A stretch of 64,000 nt of DNA from Paramacrobiotus metropolitanus (Eukaryota; Tardigrada; Eutardigrada; Parachela; Macrobiotidae), in contig NW_026570343.1 of the NCBI RefSeq assembly GCF_019649055.1, forward strand, positions 310,001 to 374,000, read 5' to 3'. Positions 1 through 11,781 of this stretch are shown here, piece by piece. The notes under the pieces were generated by a model that did not search any database, had not been told where the DNA came from, and saw nothing but the letters and a program-made list of their open reading frames with translations. How positions within the stretch are numbered: the stretch's first letter is position 1; each line of letters starts with the position of its first letter. A program made the translations under genes and the position numbers.

Positions 1-2090
1 ATTTGATTCGGTAACCGCTGCTATAAAATAGCAGCTGCTTCGTCAAAGCACTGACAATCTTGAAAGACAATCACGCCACATAATTTGGTGCAATGGTGAG
101 AAACCAGCGGTTTATTAGCATAAGGGGCACTCAGAGAGGACGAGAGCTGTTTTGGCTAAATATACAGATTCGTAGTTTTTCGTTTTTAAAGCAGATTTGC
201 AACGGTAGTACAGCAAGTACATGCGTGACCGGCAAAAAAGGCGTGCTGACAACCGTGTCCTTGAGCATAACTGCTTCAGTGAGTTTCACAAACTTGTAAA
301 TCGTGGCGCTGTTGTTTGAAAATATCGTTGAGTAGGCATTTACAAACTGTTTATTTCGTTTTACCAATTGTCGTATTTTGTGTGGCCAAATGGTGTGAAA
401 CCTTCACATTCCATGGCAAGCACCGCGCGGCTGTCAATGCCTGTCATTATTGTGTTACTGCTTTCTTTTTAGACATTCCGAGTTTCTAGTGATTGCTCTG
501 ACCTGCCCAGTTCAAGACATGGTGATTTCATCCGATTCTTAGTGGCCAAGATAATTTTTGCACCTTTTCTGTGCGAGTTTCGGTTAATAATAATTAACAA
601 TATTTTGTATTGATTTCGTTGACTTGGAAGCCCTCTTAATTTCATTATTTAACTTTTGCGGTGATTCGGCATTTTCATTAATCGTTCTTTAATCTTAATG
701 CTGATAAATCTGCATCAGTTGTGGTTCCGGTGAATGTCACACAACATTTGCAGTTCTCATTGCTGTTCTCATTATTATTCGAAATCTTAACATTTTTCCG
801 TCGCTGGTTGCATTACAAATGCTGCAAATTGCCAACTTCGGAATCATTACGATGATTTGATCAGCACTTACGCAGAGAGGAAATTCCAGCATTTAAAGTT
901 GGAAGCGGTTTTTATCACTGACAGTGTCCGACATTCCACCACCCACTTGACGAATCAACAGGCTTAGAAACAAGAATTTGAGGTATGTAGACATTTTTAA
1001 AGTAAGCAAAGTTTGGTGCAGACACGGGCATGGTATTAAGAAAAACACTTCAGATTTGCATGATTAGTAGAATATTCCATGAATTATTTGCGGCAGGCTA
1101 ACCTGCCAAGTGGCAAGTCTAGGAAACGGCGCGGTTTTAGATACTTGTAGCTCATGGTAAATGGCTGACGAATCCCTCCCGGAAAAAGTGAGATCGTAGC
1201 GTGTTGCGTTGATATGACTCCACATATCAACGGAGCACGTTAGTATGTCCGCTCTCGCATTGGCCTGTCGAGCCTCTATCCGTTCTGTGAGTGGCCGGTT
1301 TACCCAACCAGATTTGTGCGAAGCCACTAGGCGTAACGATAACAAATGCGCCGATTGGTGCAAGGCTACCAATCATGAAATTAATAGTCAAATAGCATAG
1401 CATTTGAAAAGCAGTAAAAGCCGAACATTCCCTACGAAATGGCCGCTAATATGCAATCAAAAATTTGTTTTGATTTTGAGGGCAGTCTAGATCATTAGTG
1501 CTGCTTTTTCATTTCGTTTCTGATTTTTTTATTCTCTGATCCGGAGGGCGCCACGTTGGAAATAGAGGAAGGCTATGCGGAGCTCCGCAGATGGAATAGC
1601 ACCTAAAAACGAGACTAGACTCAGCAACATGCGTTATGGTTCCAGTAATCTTCCCATTCAAACGTGTAGACTACACTTATACCTACGACCACAAAAAAAC
1701 TTGAAAACTCACCTTGCACAATTATAAAATTCAATAATGTCCGTAAAAGGAGGTCCTGCGTCGAAAGTGGGGATGATCTCAGTGCATTCCATCTCAGAAA
1801 CATCACTTGTGCAGACGTTGGAACTTCCACGCTTGTTAGAATGAGTGTGTGGCTGTGTGCTCAACGCTCAATGTGTGAGCTCAATGAGTGTGTACTAATG
1901 CTGCACTGCATGGCCGTTGTAATGTGAGTGCAACAGCCCGAGCTTGTACGAGCAGGCGCTGTACGCAATATTCCCCTAGTGCGTCCCTAATTACCTATGT
2001 AGAAAGATGTTCACGGAGTTCTCTCGCAGAACTTCTTCGTTTTAGCGGCAGATTTTTTTTCCGGCAGGGAATGCACAACAAGCGTCAAGA
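1..2090. other. no supported gene
   Basis: Only short open frames occur here (none above about 100 codons). I found no domain, no convincing exon chain and no RNA gene. The stretch lies upstream of secreted-protein gene copy A and may include its distal regulatory DNA. Confidence 0.5.
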
Positions 2091-2097
2091 ATTTCGA

Positions 2098-2105
2098 TAT
2101 AAAAA
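2098..2105 (+). promoter_or_regulatory. TATA box of secreted-protein copy A
   Basis: TATAAAAA lies about 98 bp upstream of the chosen ATG. The three paralogues have TATAAAAA or CATAAAAA at a comparable distance from their ATGs, followed in at least copies B and D by a CACTGCA-like stretch. A shared core promoter is therefore likely. Confidence 0.6.
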
Positions 2106-2195
2106 ACGCTCGCTGTAATTACATTCTCCACAGCACGTTAGAACTTAGAAGAGAAGCTTTCCAATACACTTATATCATTCCTCGTTATGATCAAA

Positions 2196-3180
2196 ATGCT
2201 TGGTGTTTTGTGGCTGTGCGTAATCAGCTTGGCATGGCTTGCAGTAGCCAACGGCGACGACATCCCGTACACCATTCCGGCAGGTCAACCAGACGGCTTC
2301 GCGCAGTACGTCCGCATCGAAAAACCCTATCCGAATGGTGGAAGCAACAAACAGCACCAGTTCGACCATCTTCCCGGGCTCGGCATAGGGTTAGGACAAG
2401 GATCGCGAATAGTCGCCTCAGTGTATGATGACACTCTCAAGCCGGGAGAGAAGAGGTGCCCCGTGGACGGCGATCCTCACTGCCGTGACTGCGTGGCGGG
2501 ATACAAGGCCAGCGACTTTGTGCAGTCGCAGTGCTGCTTCGCCCACCACTGGGCCTGGATGAATAACCGTCCAATCCGCGACGTTCTGCCGTACCGCTTC
2601 CATCTGTCACCCGTGAACCAAACAGAACCCCCCGAATATCGTGATAAATACGCGATAACTGGCGACATATGGCACGGTACGTACCCACTTCCGAATTCCG
2701 ATATTCCGCTTTCTAAGGGGGCAGTATCATGTCGCTTGAGTTTCCTGCAAATGTAACCACAATAATTATTATTTTTCCGCTTCTGTAATAATTATCTATC
2801 AGTCGGAACGCAAGGGACTCTGCTGCGCTTTGGTCTATAATGTTTAATTATGACACAAAATATTCATACAATTACGAACATCAATCGTGCCCTAATTTAT
2901 TCCGAGATTAGTATTATTTTTAACTTTGATTCTGTATGCGGTAATACATGGGTTGAGTAAGCGGAGTTTGCTAATGTATTTTTGATCTGCATATCATCCT
3001 GCAGAAACATCCGTTGCGCGTGTAATTTTTTACTACGAAATCAATCAAGTAAAGTTTGGGTGCAATGTAGAGGATCCGTGCACTACGGAGCCAATTGCCA
3101 CCATTCCAGAAGGAGGCTACATCCCTTGCCGCCAGCGCAACGCTTGTCCGAAAGTTAGAGGAGATGGGACCATATACTGA
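2196..3180 (+). CDS. small secreted Cys-rich protein, copy A (intact, two exons)
   Basis: Exon 1 is 2196-2676 (donor GTACGT) and exon 2 is 3005-3180 (acceptor CTGCAG). The phase-1 junction keeps the frame and gives 218 residues. An ATG at 2187 is also in frame; I prefer 2196 because the paralogues start at the equivalent Met-(Phe/Leu)-Gly. The N terminus is a typical signal peptide ending near AVANG, so the product is probably secreted. The mature part has a conserved stretch with RCPVDGDPHC and QCCFAHHW, then YRFHLSPVNQT (a possible N-glycosylation site). Exon 2 adds four more cysteines around CRQRNACP, making nine in all. No known family is recognised. This is the only clearly intact member of the four copies in the window, and the divergence between copies suggests birth-and-death evolution. 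Function is unknown; a toxin-like, cuticle or immune role would be a guess. Confidence 0.8.
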
Positions 3181-4441
3181 CTTCTGTACGTTGGTACGGG
3201 GAACCCTCAGTTACTACCCTAGTTCGAGAAAAAAAGACACTGTTTTGGATCGGGACATTTTATAGCAATTTTTATCACCAATTAACCTTTGTCATGCTTC
3301 TTTTCTTATGGCCTTTGTTTCTTCCGTATGCTTTTTTCTTTCTGTGTTCTGTATTTCGTAGCTTGTCTGATTTTTTTCACACAGTGTACCGTGTCGTTAC
3401 AGCGTATACATTCTCATTGTAATTGGTGTGTGGTAGCAGTAAAAACACTACCGGAAAAGACGTCGACTAAGGGATTTGACCCGGTATATGGTACCACATT
3501 TGTATAAAGCACATGCACGAAAACTTTCAATATCGGACCAGTATCGCTGCACCGTAAACACTTCCTTGCTTTGTTTGAGTTTCATCATCTAACAGGGGAT
3601 GAAGTCCGATGAACGGCTAGTTCACCCCTGTGCGCGAACAGAAACGGAAACTGAACGCCAACACACTGCACACTTTATCTCTCTCTCATACAACACATCA
3701 AAGGCCACACCTTGCTGCGGGGCAAAAAGGAAAAAGCATCCAGCTCAGACGACGAATTCTGGCAACTAAAGAATCTACCAGATTTAGAATCTGGTAGATG
3801 GAGAAAAACATGGCAAAAACAGCAAAACAACCTAGCAGCCGCCTGTGCGCGGGTGAACGGAGAGGCCACTCCTCCTCACAATCACATTCTTCAGCCATAT
3901 GATTTGTATACATAGGCGTGAAAACCTTTTGTGCGCTTAACAACCGATTCGGGAGTTACGGAATCAAATTCATGCAATCCGTGCGTGCCATAGCTTCTAA
4001 AATTCAGAAAAAATGTTTGAAACCGAAAAGATCATAAGTAAAAACGTTTGAAAGAAACGATTATTTCACGATTTTAAGGAATTTCGTTTAGCATAGAGGT
4101 CTATGGACAACCGCCTCATGGGTCCGGGGTTTTTAGTCTTCTACGGTTACTGTACTTCTACTACTAGAGTCTAGCGCCTGGCACTACTTGTAGAATTTTG
4201 ACTTTCGAGTCGACTAAATAAGTCTAAATCGTAATGACTTTCTAATGTTTCACTTTGGGATCAGCATGCGCCATACAAATTTCCGAAATTGCGGATACCT
4301 GATTAGCAGTACATGATAATTTTCCTCAGTTTCTTTGAAGTCTTTTGTGAATTTGGTTAGACTCTGTTGGACAGGTGCGAGTGCGACCAACGAAGATCTC
4401 AGCCTAGGACGATCTGGTGTAGAACGTGTAGCGCAGAAAAC
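3181..4441. repeat. intergenic DNA with remnants of a dispersed MITE-like repeat
   Basis: There is no supported gene. The stretch at 3469-3530 (taaggg...gacccggtatatggtac, then catgcacgaaaactttc) matches the ends of the element at 28061-28693. The stretch at 3895-3960 (atgatttgtatacataggcgtgaaaacc) matches the interior of that element and short copies near 14800 and 17060. I read it as a decayed copy of the same repeat family. Confidence 0.45.
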
Positions 4442-7213
4442 ATGGCAGCATCATGCAGCCTCTCCCAAAGAAATGGCACGATTGACCTGCTGCTCGAAAT
4501 CAAAACCCAGGTTGCAGTTCTGTGCGACTGCATGAGATCAGGCTCGCGTGAGTTAACTGACAATTGGTGCATGCCTTCCTAATCACTTTGGTCGTGCATA
4601 GAGCGTTTTAATATCACCAGTTTAGCCACTTTATCATTAGACTGTCATTATTTATGCACGATGATTGCTTGGTGACTGCTCTGCAGAGTACGTGCGCAAT
4701 ACCCGTGCCAGAATAATTACGGAACGATCCTACCAGGCAGAGATGAAAGCATATTGTAACGAAACTCGAACTGCCGTTCGGACAGGCACCACCGCCACAC
4801 TTCACGTTCGTCCCGACGTGCAGGAGCTGGTCCAGCAGTCCGCAGCCGACCAAGGCCGCCACTTCGCTGATATGCGCCAGCTGGCTCAGAACGGTAGGTG
4901 CTAGGATCAGGATGTGTGCAGTGCACTGGGTGCAGCGGCTTGGAAGACCTGCACAAGCGGGGCTTCCTAGAAAGCCCGGGTTCCCATGGTGGTATATCGT
5001 GTGCTGGTAACTTTTGGCAATTTTCAATCAATTTCTGCATCGGCGTCACAGGTGAAAATGATATCACCCTGTCCCGGGCACTGTGCTTTGTAATGTTTCA
5101 AGTACTGTACTCTATATATTCGGTTACCTACAGTATTTGGCTTTTTCTGTGTATAATCGATTTGTCACATTGTGAAGCACCAGATATTATTGGGCTGATT
5201 GCCGGCTAGGTGCTAGCTAACTAAAAAAACTGGTGAGAAAACAAAGAAAAAGTGCTATTTAAAAATCACCGTTTTTTTCGAGATCGGTCACACAATCATG
5301 GCGCATGGCCACTGCACTACAATTTGCAGAATCATCAGCCTTGTCCCGAGATAACTTATGCGGCTAACAGTTCAACTGTCTGTGATAACGTTCAAAGATA
5401 TTATTTCGCCCGCTTTTCCATGCTCCTAATTGCACTATGGATTGTTGTATTGTCCACTGCTGTAAAAGGGCATCTCCCCGTCGCACGAAGATATATTTAA
5501 TTCGTTATTATGCCGTACTGGTACCCTGCACTTGACCAGACTTTTGTAAGGGGTGAGCAGTACGTACTGTGGCCATGTGCGAGTTAAGCGACTTAAGCCA
5601 GTTGACGATTCTCGTCGGGGTGGCTCCCTGTGTTGGGAGCCGTGCGCGGGGAAGTCACCAACGCGATTCAGGTTGGTCAGTACTGTGCAGTGTGCAGTCG
5701 GCACGCAATTGCAGGCCGTGTATGTGAATCCTGAACTGATTCGTACAACGTACGTGCACCTGCACTGCGAACAAATGGACAAGTGCAGGATGTACTTGTA
5801 CAGTACCACATAACAGTATGTACTTGTACAGTACCAAACTGCTAAATGACAATTTGCCTTTCTCAGAGTTTGATCGCGCGGCAGCACAGCGCTCCGTGTG
5901 GGTGAGTACGGCGACAGCAGCGTTCCATGGGGCCATCGGAGCCGCTGCTTCACTGAGTGCCGTGCAAATCCCGGAAGCTGACGAGACGCACTCCGACCTT
6001 CTGAGGATGTACCAGAAATTCGTTGCATGTGCAGGTGAAAATTGAACTGGACGTGATTAGTTAATATTTGTTTTTTAATGCGCATTTCGCTGGCAACGGT
6101 GGTGGACATGGGCGAGGAAATCGCAAACAGTGGATAGATAAGGTTGCATTCGTGATATGGCTTTCTTTTACATTGCTCTTGTGTAATACACAGACGCTGG
6201 CAAACTCCTGGAAGAGAACCTGCTGCACTGTTGTTTGGACACAGTGCTACGAAAACAGAATTACGTAGAGTTGGTAAGCACAAGTAAATATTGCTTACTT
6301 TCCTCGATTTATCCGTGAGTAAATGGATGAGGTCAGTGTGCTTCGTCGGGCTACCGATCACTTCGGCCGTTATCATTTCGGCCGTGTTCATTTCGGTCAA
6401 ACTTTTTCGGCCGCCGTTCATTTCGGCCGAGGCTCACTTCGGCCGCAGCTCATTTCGGCCGACGCTTATTTTGGTCTAATCTGGGCAAGAAAACGTTACT
6501 TTTGATGTTACTATGATTAAATGGTACCATAGATTTTCGAATAACCTAAAAATAACCTAACAATAACTTAAGAAATAACCGAAGAATAACCTAAGAAAAC
6601 CTAAGAAACCTAAGAATAACCTAAGAATACATAACAAAACTAAAAAAACCATAAGAAACCTAAGAAAACCTAAGAACCCTAAGAAATCTAAGAAACCCTA
6701 AGAACTTGAGAAACCTAAGAAACCTAAAATAATAATCTGGAAAACTTAAAAAACCTGAGAAAACCGAAGCAAGATAGCGAGAATTAGGAAAACTTGGGAA
6801 ACTGAAGATGGCCAAATGTCCTGTTGCCGAAATGAGCGGCGGCCGAAATGAGTGCTGGCCGAAGTGAGCCTCGGCCGAAATGAACGTTGGCCGAAATGAA
6901 CGCATGCGGCCGAAATGTAACGCGGCCGAAGTGATCGGACGCGGCTTCGGCTACGGCTACGTCGAATGGATCGGTAAATTAGTTACTAGGTGCCAGTGCT
7001 GCCAGCTTCCATCATCGGTCGTATGTACCGATTGAGTTAGTATTTTCGAATCTTCTGGAACCAAAATTTCTTGATTTATTTAATTTTTCTCGTACTATTT
7101 TTTATATAAGTATTAAATTTTCCCTTGTTCGGCAAATTAGCACTTTAATAGTTGTGGTTGCTTTCCAGGTGGTGCTTATTCAGGCAGCCAATAAGCGTGA
7201 AACGCAGCCGTAG
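4442..7213 (+). CDS. five-exon gene, 201-residue protein of unknown function
   Basis: Exons are 4442-4547, 4687-4893, 5867-6034, 6194-6273 and 7169-7213. Every junction is GT-AG and the phases (1,1,1,0) are compatible across all five exons, which strongly supports a real gene. The start is the ATG at 4442 in a good context (aaaacATGg). A further upstream exon cannot be excluded because the frame stays open a little before it. The product is mainly helical in appearance, has no signal peptide or membrane segment, and has scattered cysteines; an Ala-rich stretch lies in exon 3 (STATAAFHGAIGAAASLSAV). No family is recognised. Intron 4 (6274-7168) contains a foldback transposon, and intron 2 contains a short direct duplication (atgtacttgtacagtacca at about 5790 and 5818). 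Base use is similar to its neighbours. Confidence 0.65.
6354..6938. mobile_element. foldback element FB1 in an intron
   Basis: The ends are inverted (ccgatcacttcggccg at the left, its complement at the right). Each arm is an array of degenerate units of about 15 bp with core CATTTCGGCCG, in opposite orientation in the two arms. The centre (about 6540-6760) is an A-rich region made of many variants of aacctaagaa. There is no coding capacity. It lies in intron 4 of the five-exon gene. The same architecture recurs in FB2 with a different arm unit. Confidence 0.7.
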
Positions 7214-8465
7214 ATCTGCCTGGAACCGAAACTTAACCGCCCATTCAGTATGCGGCTGTATGCCTGACATGACTGGATAGTGGTCTGCAGATTTTTCTTT
7301 AAACATCAACATTGTTGACCCTTTGCATATTTAATCACTTTTGTACCGCGGTGTTTCTTACGTTTTCACAAAAGCATTGGGGCGTGTGTTTTCCATTTTA
7401 TCTACTCCTGACCCTACGTAATGTGTCATGAACTGCGGAAATTGTTGTGCAGGATGTACAAGCCCATCTGGAAACAAGAGCGTAAGTGTACCCGCGAAAT
7501 AAATGGACTGCGTAAATAATAATTACCGTAGTGGGAGGGCAACAGATAACTTTACTAACCGTTACAAAATCCACCACCAATCCAAGGTAATTTAAAACGT
7601 TAAGTTATGTTATCACAGCTTATAAAAGCCAACTATTAGTATCTAAGTTTGTTTACTAAGTTTAATTTTTGGCACCCGTGCTGTCATCTTGATGCACGCG
7701 CTTGATGCTAGCGCAACGTGCGGTAGTTTGTACAATAGTTCAGGCCCTAAAATTTTATTTTTCCCGTTTACACTTATGCTCCTGTATCCGGATGACCTTG
7801 CAGCGTGCCCGCATAATCACTTTTAATATCTGCTGCAGTAACGTAGTCACCGGGGGATCACCATATAGTGGGCCAGCACAACAAAATTTTTAGGACGTTT
7901 ACAGACGCCAATACCGAAAGTCGTATTTTGCAAAATTACAACAGACAATGCAATGCATGATTACATTGAGTTCTGTTGCCTGACACACCGGTGGGCAGGT
8001 AGAAATCAGCTTTTTCTTCAATTTGCAACGTTAGCGCTCACCAGATGCACAAGCGTTCTACGCCCATCGAGGTCGAGCCTTTTTTGTGTTCAAATAAAGC
8101 GTTTGGTGTTGCCGTCTGTGAGCACATACGGAGGTGCACACGTTGCGCGCATGTCGTTCTGTACTTCGGTCACCGGGTTCGGTTGGGGGCCCACCAAAGG
8201 ACTATATACTTCTAGAGCATACATTTCCGTTATTTTCATATTGGTCGGGCTGTTTACCCATACATCAATATCGACAAGAATTTGTTCGCGGTAATACGAA
8301 ATACAGGACATTGCACGAAAAGATTAGATAACATACTTGTACGAAAGAAGGAAGAAGCAAAAAAAGATCAAATCAAAAATTCATTTCACGAGCTACAGCC
8401 ATAACAGTGTCATTTCCAAGTCTTTCTATCCAGTAACGGCGAATCCGAATGCCACTGTACAGACG
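7214..8465. other. no supported gene
   Basis: Short unsupported open frames only. I saw no exon chain, repeat structure or RNA gene that I can defend. Confidence 0.4.
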
Positions 8466-10078
8466 TCACTCTATGACCCCTGTTTCGTTATTAACTCGCG
8501 GACAAGCGTTTCGCTGGCGGCAAGGGATGTAGCCTTCCTTCGGAAGAGTCGCAACTGGCTCCATCGTGCACGGATCCACTACGTAAAACCAAAACTACTG
8601 ACGCAATGTAAATTTTGCGGCAAAGTAAATGCTCTGCCTGTCATGCATGTTGAACAAGCAAGCGATAGAAAGTAGCACTTCTTAGTTCTTACCATAATTA
8701 GCAATTAGCACTACTAGTATCGACCAAAAAACACTGAAGGTCCTTGAATTCCCAAAATCAAAATGTTTGGCTGTTGCAGGTGCGGAAAATATCTCGTGTG
8801 ATTATAGAAAGCAGTTCAGATTCAGCAGGATAAGAGCAATTCAGCATGAAAACTCGTGCAACATTATCGCCTTGTCAAGAGAGTGGAATATCGACAAGGT
8901 TTGCTTACCTTGCCATAATATTATGTCGTCAGCTTTCGCGTATTTACCATGATCCTCGGGGGGTTCGGTTTGATTTACCGGTGCCAGATGGAAGCGGTAC
9001 GGCAGAGCGTTGCGAAGGTGGCCTTCATTCATCCAGGCCCAGGGCACCGCGACATCTCGCCGCGGACAACTAGTCGCAGGACTATTGGTCGCAGACATTT
9101 CACCGCACGGCCATCTCGCCGCGCGACGTTTCGTCGTAGGACATTTCGTCGGTAGGACTTTACGACGCTAGACTTTCCGTCGCATGGACGCTTCGACGAA
9201 CAGAAATTTCGCCGCAAGGATATCTTGACGAACGGCATTTCGCCTATCAAATAAATGATTTACTAAGCCACTAAAAGAGTAAGAAAAGGGAAAACTACAA
9301 AACAAAACCAAACGAACAACCTAAGAAACCTAAAAAACTAAAGAAACCTTAGAAACCTAAGAAACCTAAGAAACCTAACAAAACCTACGAAACCTAAGAA
9401 ACCAAAGAAAGCATAAGAAGACCTAAAAAGGCCTGAGAAAGACTAAGAAAACCTAGGAAAAACTAAGACTAAGCCTAAAAAAACTTAAAAACTAGTGAGA
9501 ATTAAGCGCGGTGAATTATTTGTCGCATCGTTCGAAAAGTCCCAAGACGAATTGTCCGCGACCAGACGTCTTGCGTCGAAATGTCGCAAAGTTAAAATGT
9601 CTCGAAGCATATTGTCACAAACCGAAGTGTCCCAACGTCCGAATGTCCGGCGGCGAAATGTCTTCGCGGCGAAAAGTCGCACGTCGAGTTTAAGTGCGGC
9701 GAAATGTCACACTACCAATTGTCCGGGTGCGAGGCCCCAGTGGTGGGCGAAGCAGCACTGCGTCTGCACAAAGTCGCTGGCCTTGTATCCTGGCACGCAA
9801 TCCCGGCAGTGAGGGTCGCCGTCTACGGGGCATCTCTTCTCTCCCGGCCTGAGGGTGTCATCATATATTGAGCGTTCATTGCCAAGGTTGCCCCAATTAA
9901 GGGCTAAGGTCTGCTGGTCAGCGTTGCTTTCTCCATGTGGATGGGGCTCTTCGATACGGACGTATGGCACGGTGCCGTCCGGCTGCCCATCCGGGACGGT
10001 GTACTTAATGTAGTCGCCGTTGACTGCCGCAAACAATAGCAGTCCAGTCAAACACAAGTACATCCAAATACCAAACAT
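8466..10078 (-). pseudogene. secreted Cys-rich protein, copy B (split by a transposon)
   Basis: Reading leftwards, exon 1 starts with an ATG at 10078 and a signal peptide, and follows copy A through RCPVDGDPHC and QCCFAHHW. It is then interrupted at 9731 by foldback element FB2. The exon resumes at 9042 with WAWMN and runs to a donor at 8909 (GTAAGC). The exon 2 equivalent lies at about 8466-8590 and still shows YIPCRQRNACP, but the part before DPC carries a stop and a shifted frame relative to copy A. The flanks aggcccag (9035-9042) and aggccccag (9732-9740) look like a target-site duplication of 8-9 bp. With FB2 in place the frame stops within a few codons, so this copy cannot make the family protein. 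Confidence 0.75.
9043..9731. mobile_element. foldback element FB2 inserted in exon 1 of copy B
   Basis: The ends are near-inverted (ggcaccgcgaca at the left; complement of cgcacccggaca at the right). Each arm is an array of about 15-bp degenerate units with core gACATTTCGtCG, inverted between arms. The centre (about 9300-9490) is an A-rich run of aacctaagaa variants, like that of FB1. An imperfect 8-9 bp duplication flanks it. It has no ORF of its own, so it must be mobilised by an enzyme encoded elsewhere, if it still moves. Confidence 0.75.
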
Positions 10079-10162
10079 ATTTCTTATGGTTAGAATACGG
10101 AATTTTTTTATAACCGAATGCTTCTTTTAGCGCTTTCTAAAGCACGCAAGTGCAGTGAATAT

Positions 10163-10170
10163 TTTTTATA
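10163..10170 (-). promoter_or_regulatory. TATA box of copy B
   Basis: On the - strand this reads TATAAAAA, followed by attcactgcac as in copy D. It lies about 85 bp upstream of the copy B ATG. Confidence 0.5.
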
Positions 10171-11781
10171 CCGCAATTCGCGGCCGAGTGGCATTTGTTG
10201 TGCTTTCTTGGGCACTTTTTACGACACTGCCGCCACCAGTTCCAAGTACCGTGTACCAGTGTACCGCACGGAATCTCTTCACAAAACTGCAACTGAATTT
10301 GTTTTCCCTACTGCCACAACCGTGTCTGCACCGAAACTTTGCTGACTCAGGAAGTGCCTACGTTGAGAATTCGTTGGTAAAGCCGGAAAATTTTGGAGTG
10401 GGTGGTGGATTGCCTGACAGTCTCAGCGCTAAAGTATTAGCCTAAGTATACTGCCTATCATCTATTCCTTGAAAGTTGGCTGAACATACGTCCGGTTGAA
10501 TGTTTAAAGCGCAACGACACCCACACCTACCTCCCGGAATTTTCCAAAAGTAGGGACTCCATACAAGGATAGGTGGAGATTTGCCTAAAACGTGTACCGG
10601 CATTCCAAAGCAGGAACCGATTGCTATTTTAGCCGAATTTCTAGCACTTACCGCGCTAAAACTGTTCGAAGGCTTCGCACCCCACGCAAAAGAATGTCTT
10701 TGGGGCTCTATAAAATAAAATTTAAATGGCTTTGTATTTATGTTTGTACTGGTACAACACAGTGGGTACACAGTATACACTAACCCGGTTTTGAAGGAAA
10801 TTTATACGTGTGGGTGGTACGGCACTGTAGGCCATGTATACAAATTGTGAATGCACCCGTATAACGTACGCGTGGTTACCTGTTACACTGTACAGATTTC
10901 CGGTAACATGGACAAAGCGTAATCAGCCGGCGGTAGTTTATCGTGCACTATCTCACGCGCCAAACGACTTTTCCGCGGTCAAATCCCCGTTGGCAAATGT
11001 ATCTGGACATCACAACCAAAATCTTCCTAGCTACTTTCAAACTAAGGGACGGCAACATTACGGAGATGGAGTTTGTTTCCCAGTTGACCACACTTCAGCT
11101 AATTTCGAATAGTTTTTGATCAGTTTGAATCATAACTTTGGTAGCACTAAGTCATAAAAACCCTAGACATAAGTAAACTGTCGATAATTGTTGATAAATG
11201 AACGTTCATCGCGTAGCGACATTAACGTTGATTCTTGTAATAAGTGAAACATATATAACAATGGTGTACGAGAAAGGTTCGTGAATCGCCCATGTTCCAC
11301 GGTTAGTAAATCGACCGGTTATTTGCGTAAACTGAATAGCGAAAAATACAATGCGTCATTCTCATTTTAAAGCCATTGCGCGCTTTTGTTCGTGAATCGC
11401 CCTCTGAACCGTGCTGTACATTATGCACCAAAGATTAGGGGATCATTAAAAACAGCGTATGCACAATAAAGAACACTGCATGAAAAGAATAGTTAAGCCA
11501 CCAAAGAAGGAAGAAATATAACAAAGCTTACATTTAAACTAGTACTACAAGTATAACAAGGCTGTCAGGGCACAATCATACAGTAGCAGTGTGGTTGCCA
11601 AATCTCCTGTATAGTAGCGCTATAAGCACAGCACAGTGCATGTCAAGGTTAAATAGGATCAGATGAAAGAAGTAGCCAGATCAATGCCGAATTGAAAATT
11701 ACCCTACCGAGCCAAGCCATAACAGTTTCGTTGTCCCTCCCTACGTAGTAGGTGCGGCTATCGGGTGGCAGCGTACAAACG
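10171..11781. other. upstream DNA of copy B, no supported gene
   Basis: The stretch at about 10300-10380 (ccgtgtctgcaccgaaac, tttgctgac, gaagtgc) is similar to DNA upstream of copy D (about 22500-22580) and to DNA at about 19760-19830. It is therefore duplicated 5' flank of the secreted-protein genes. The remainder shows nothing I can support. Confidence 0.45.

Noticed and set aside
5435-6421. Long - strand frame of 328 codons
   Set aside because: It runs antisense across exons 3 and 4 and introns of the five-exon gene and into FB1. It has no domain, and the + strand exon chain explains the region better.
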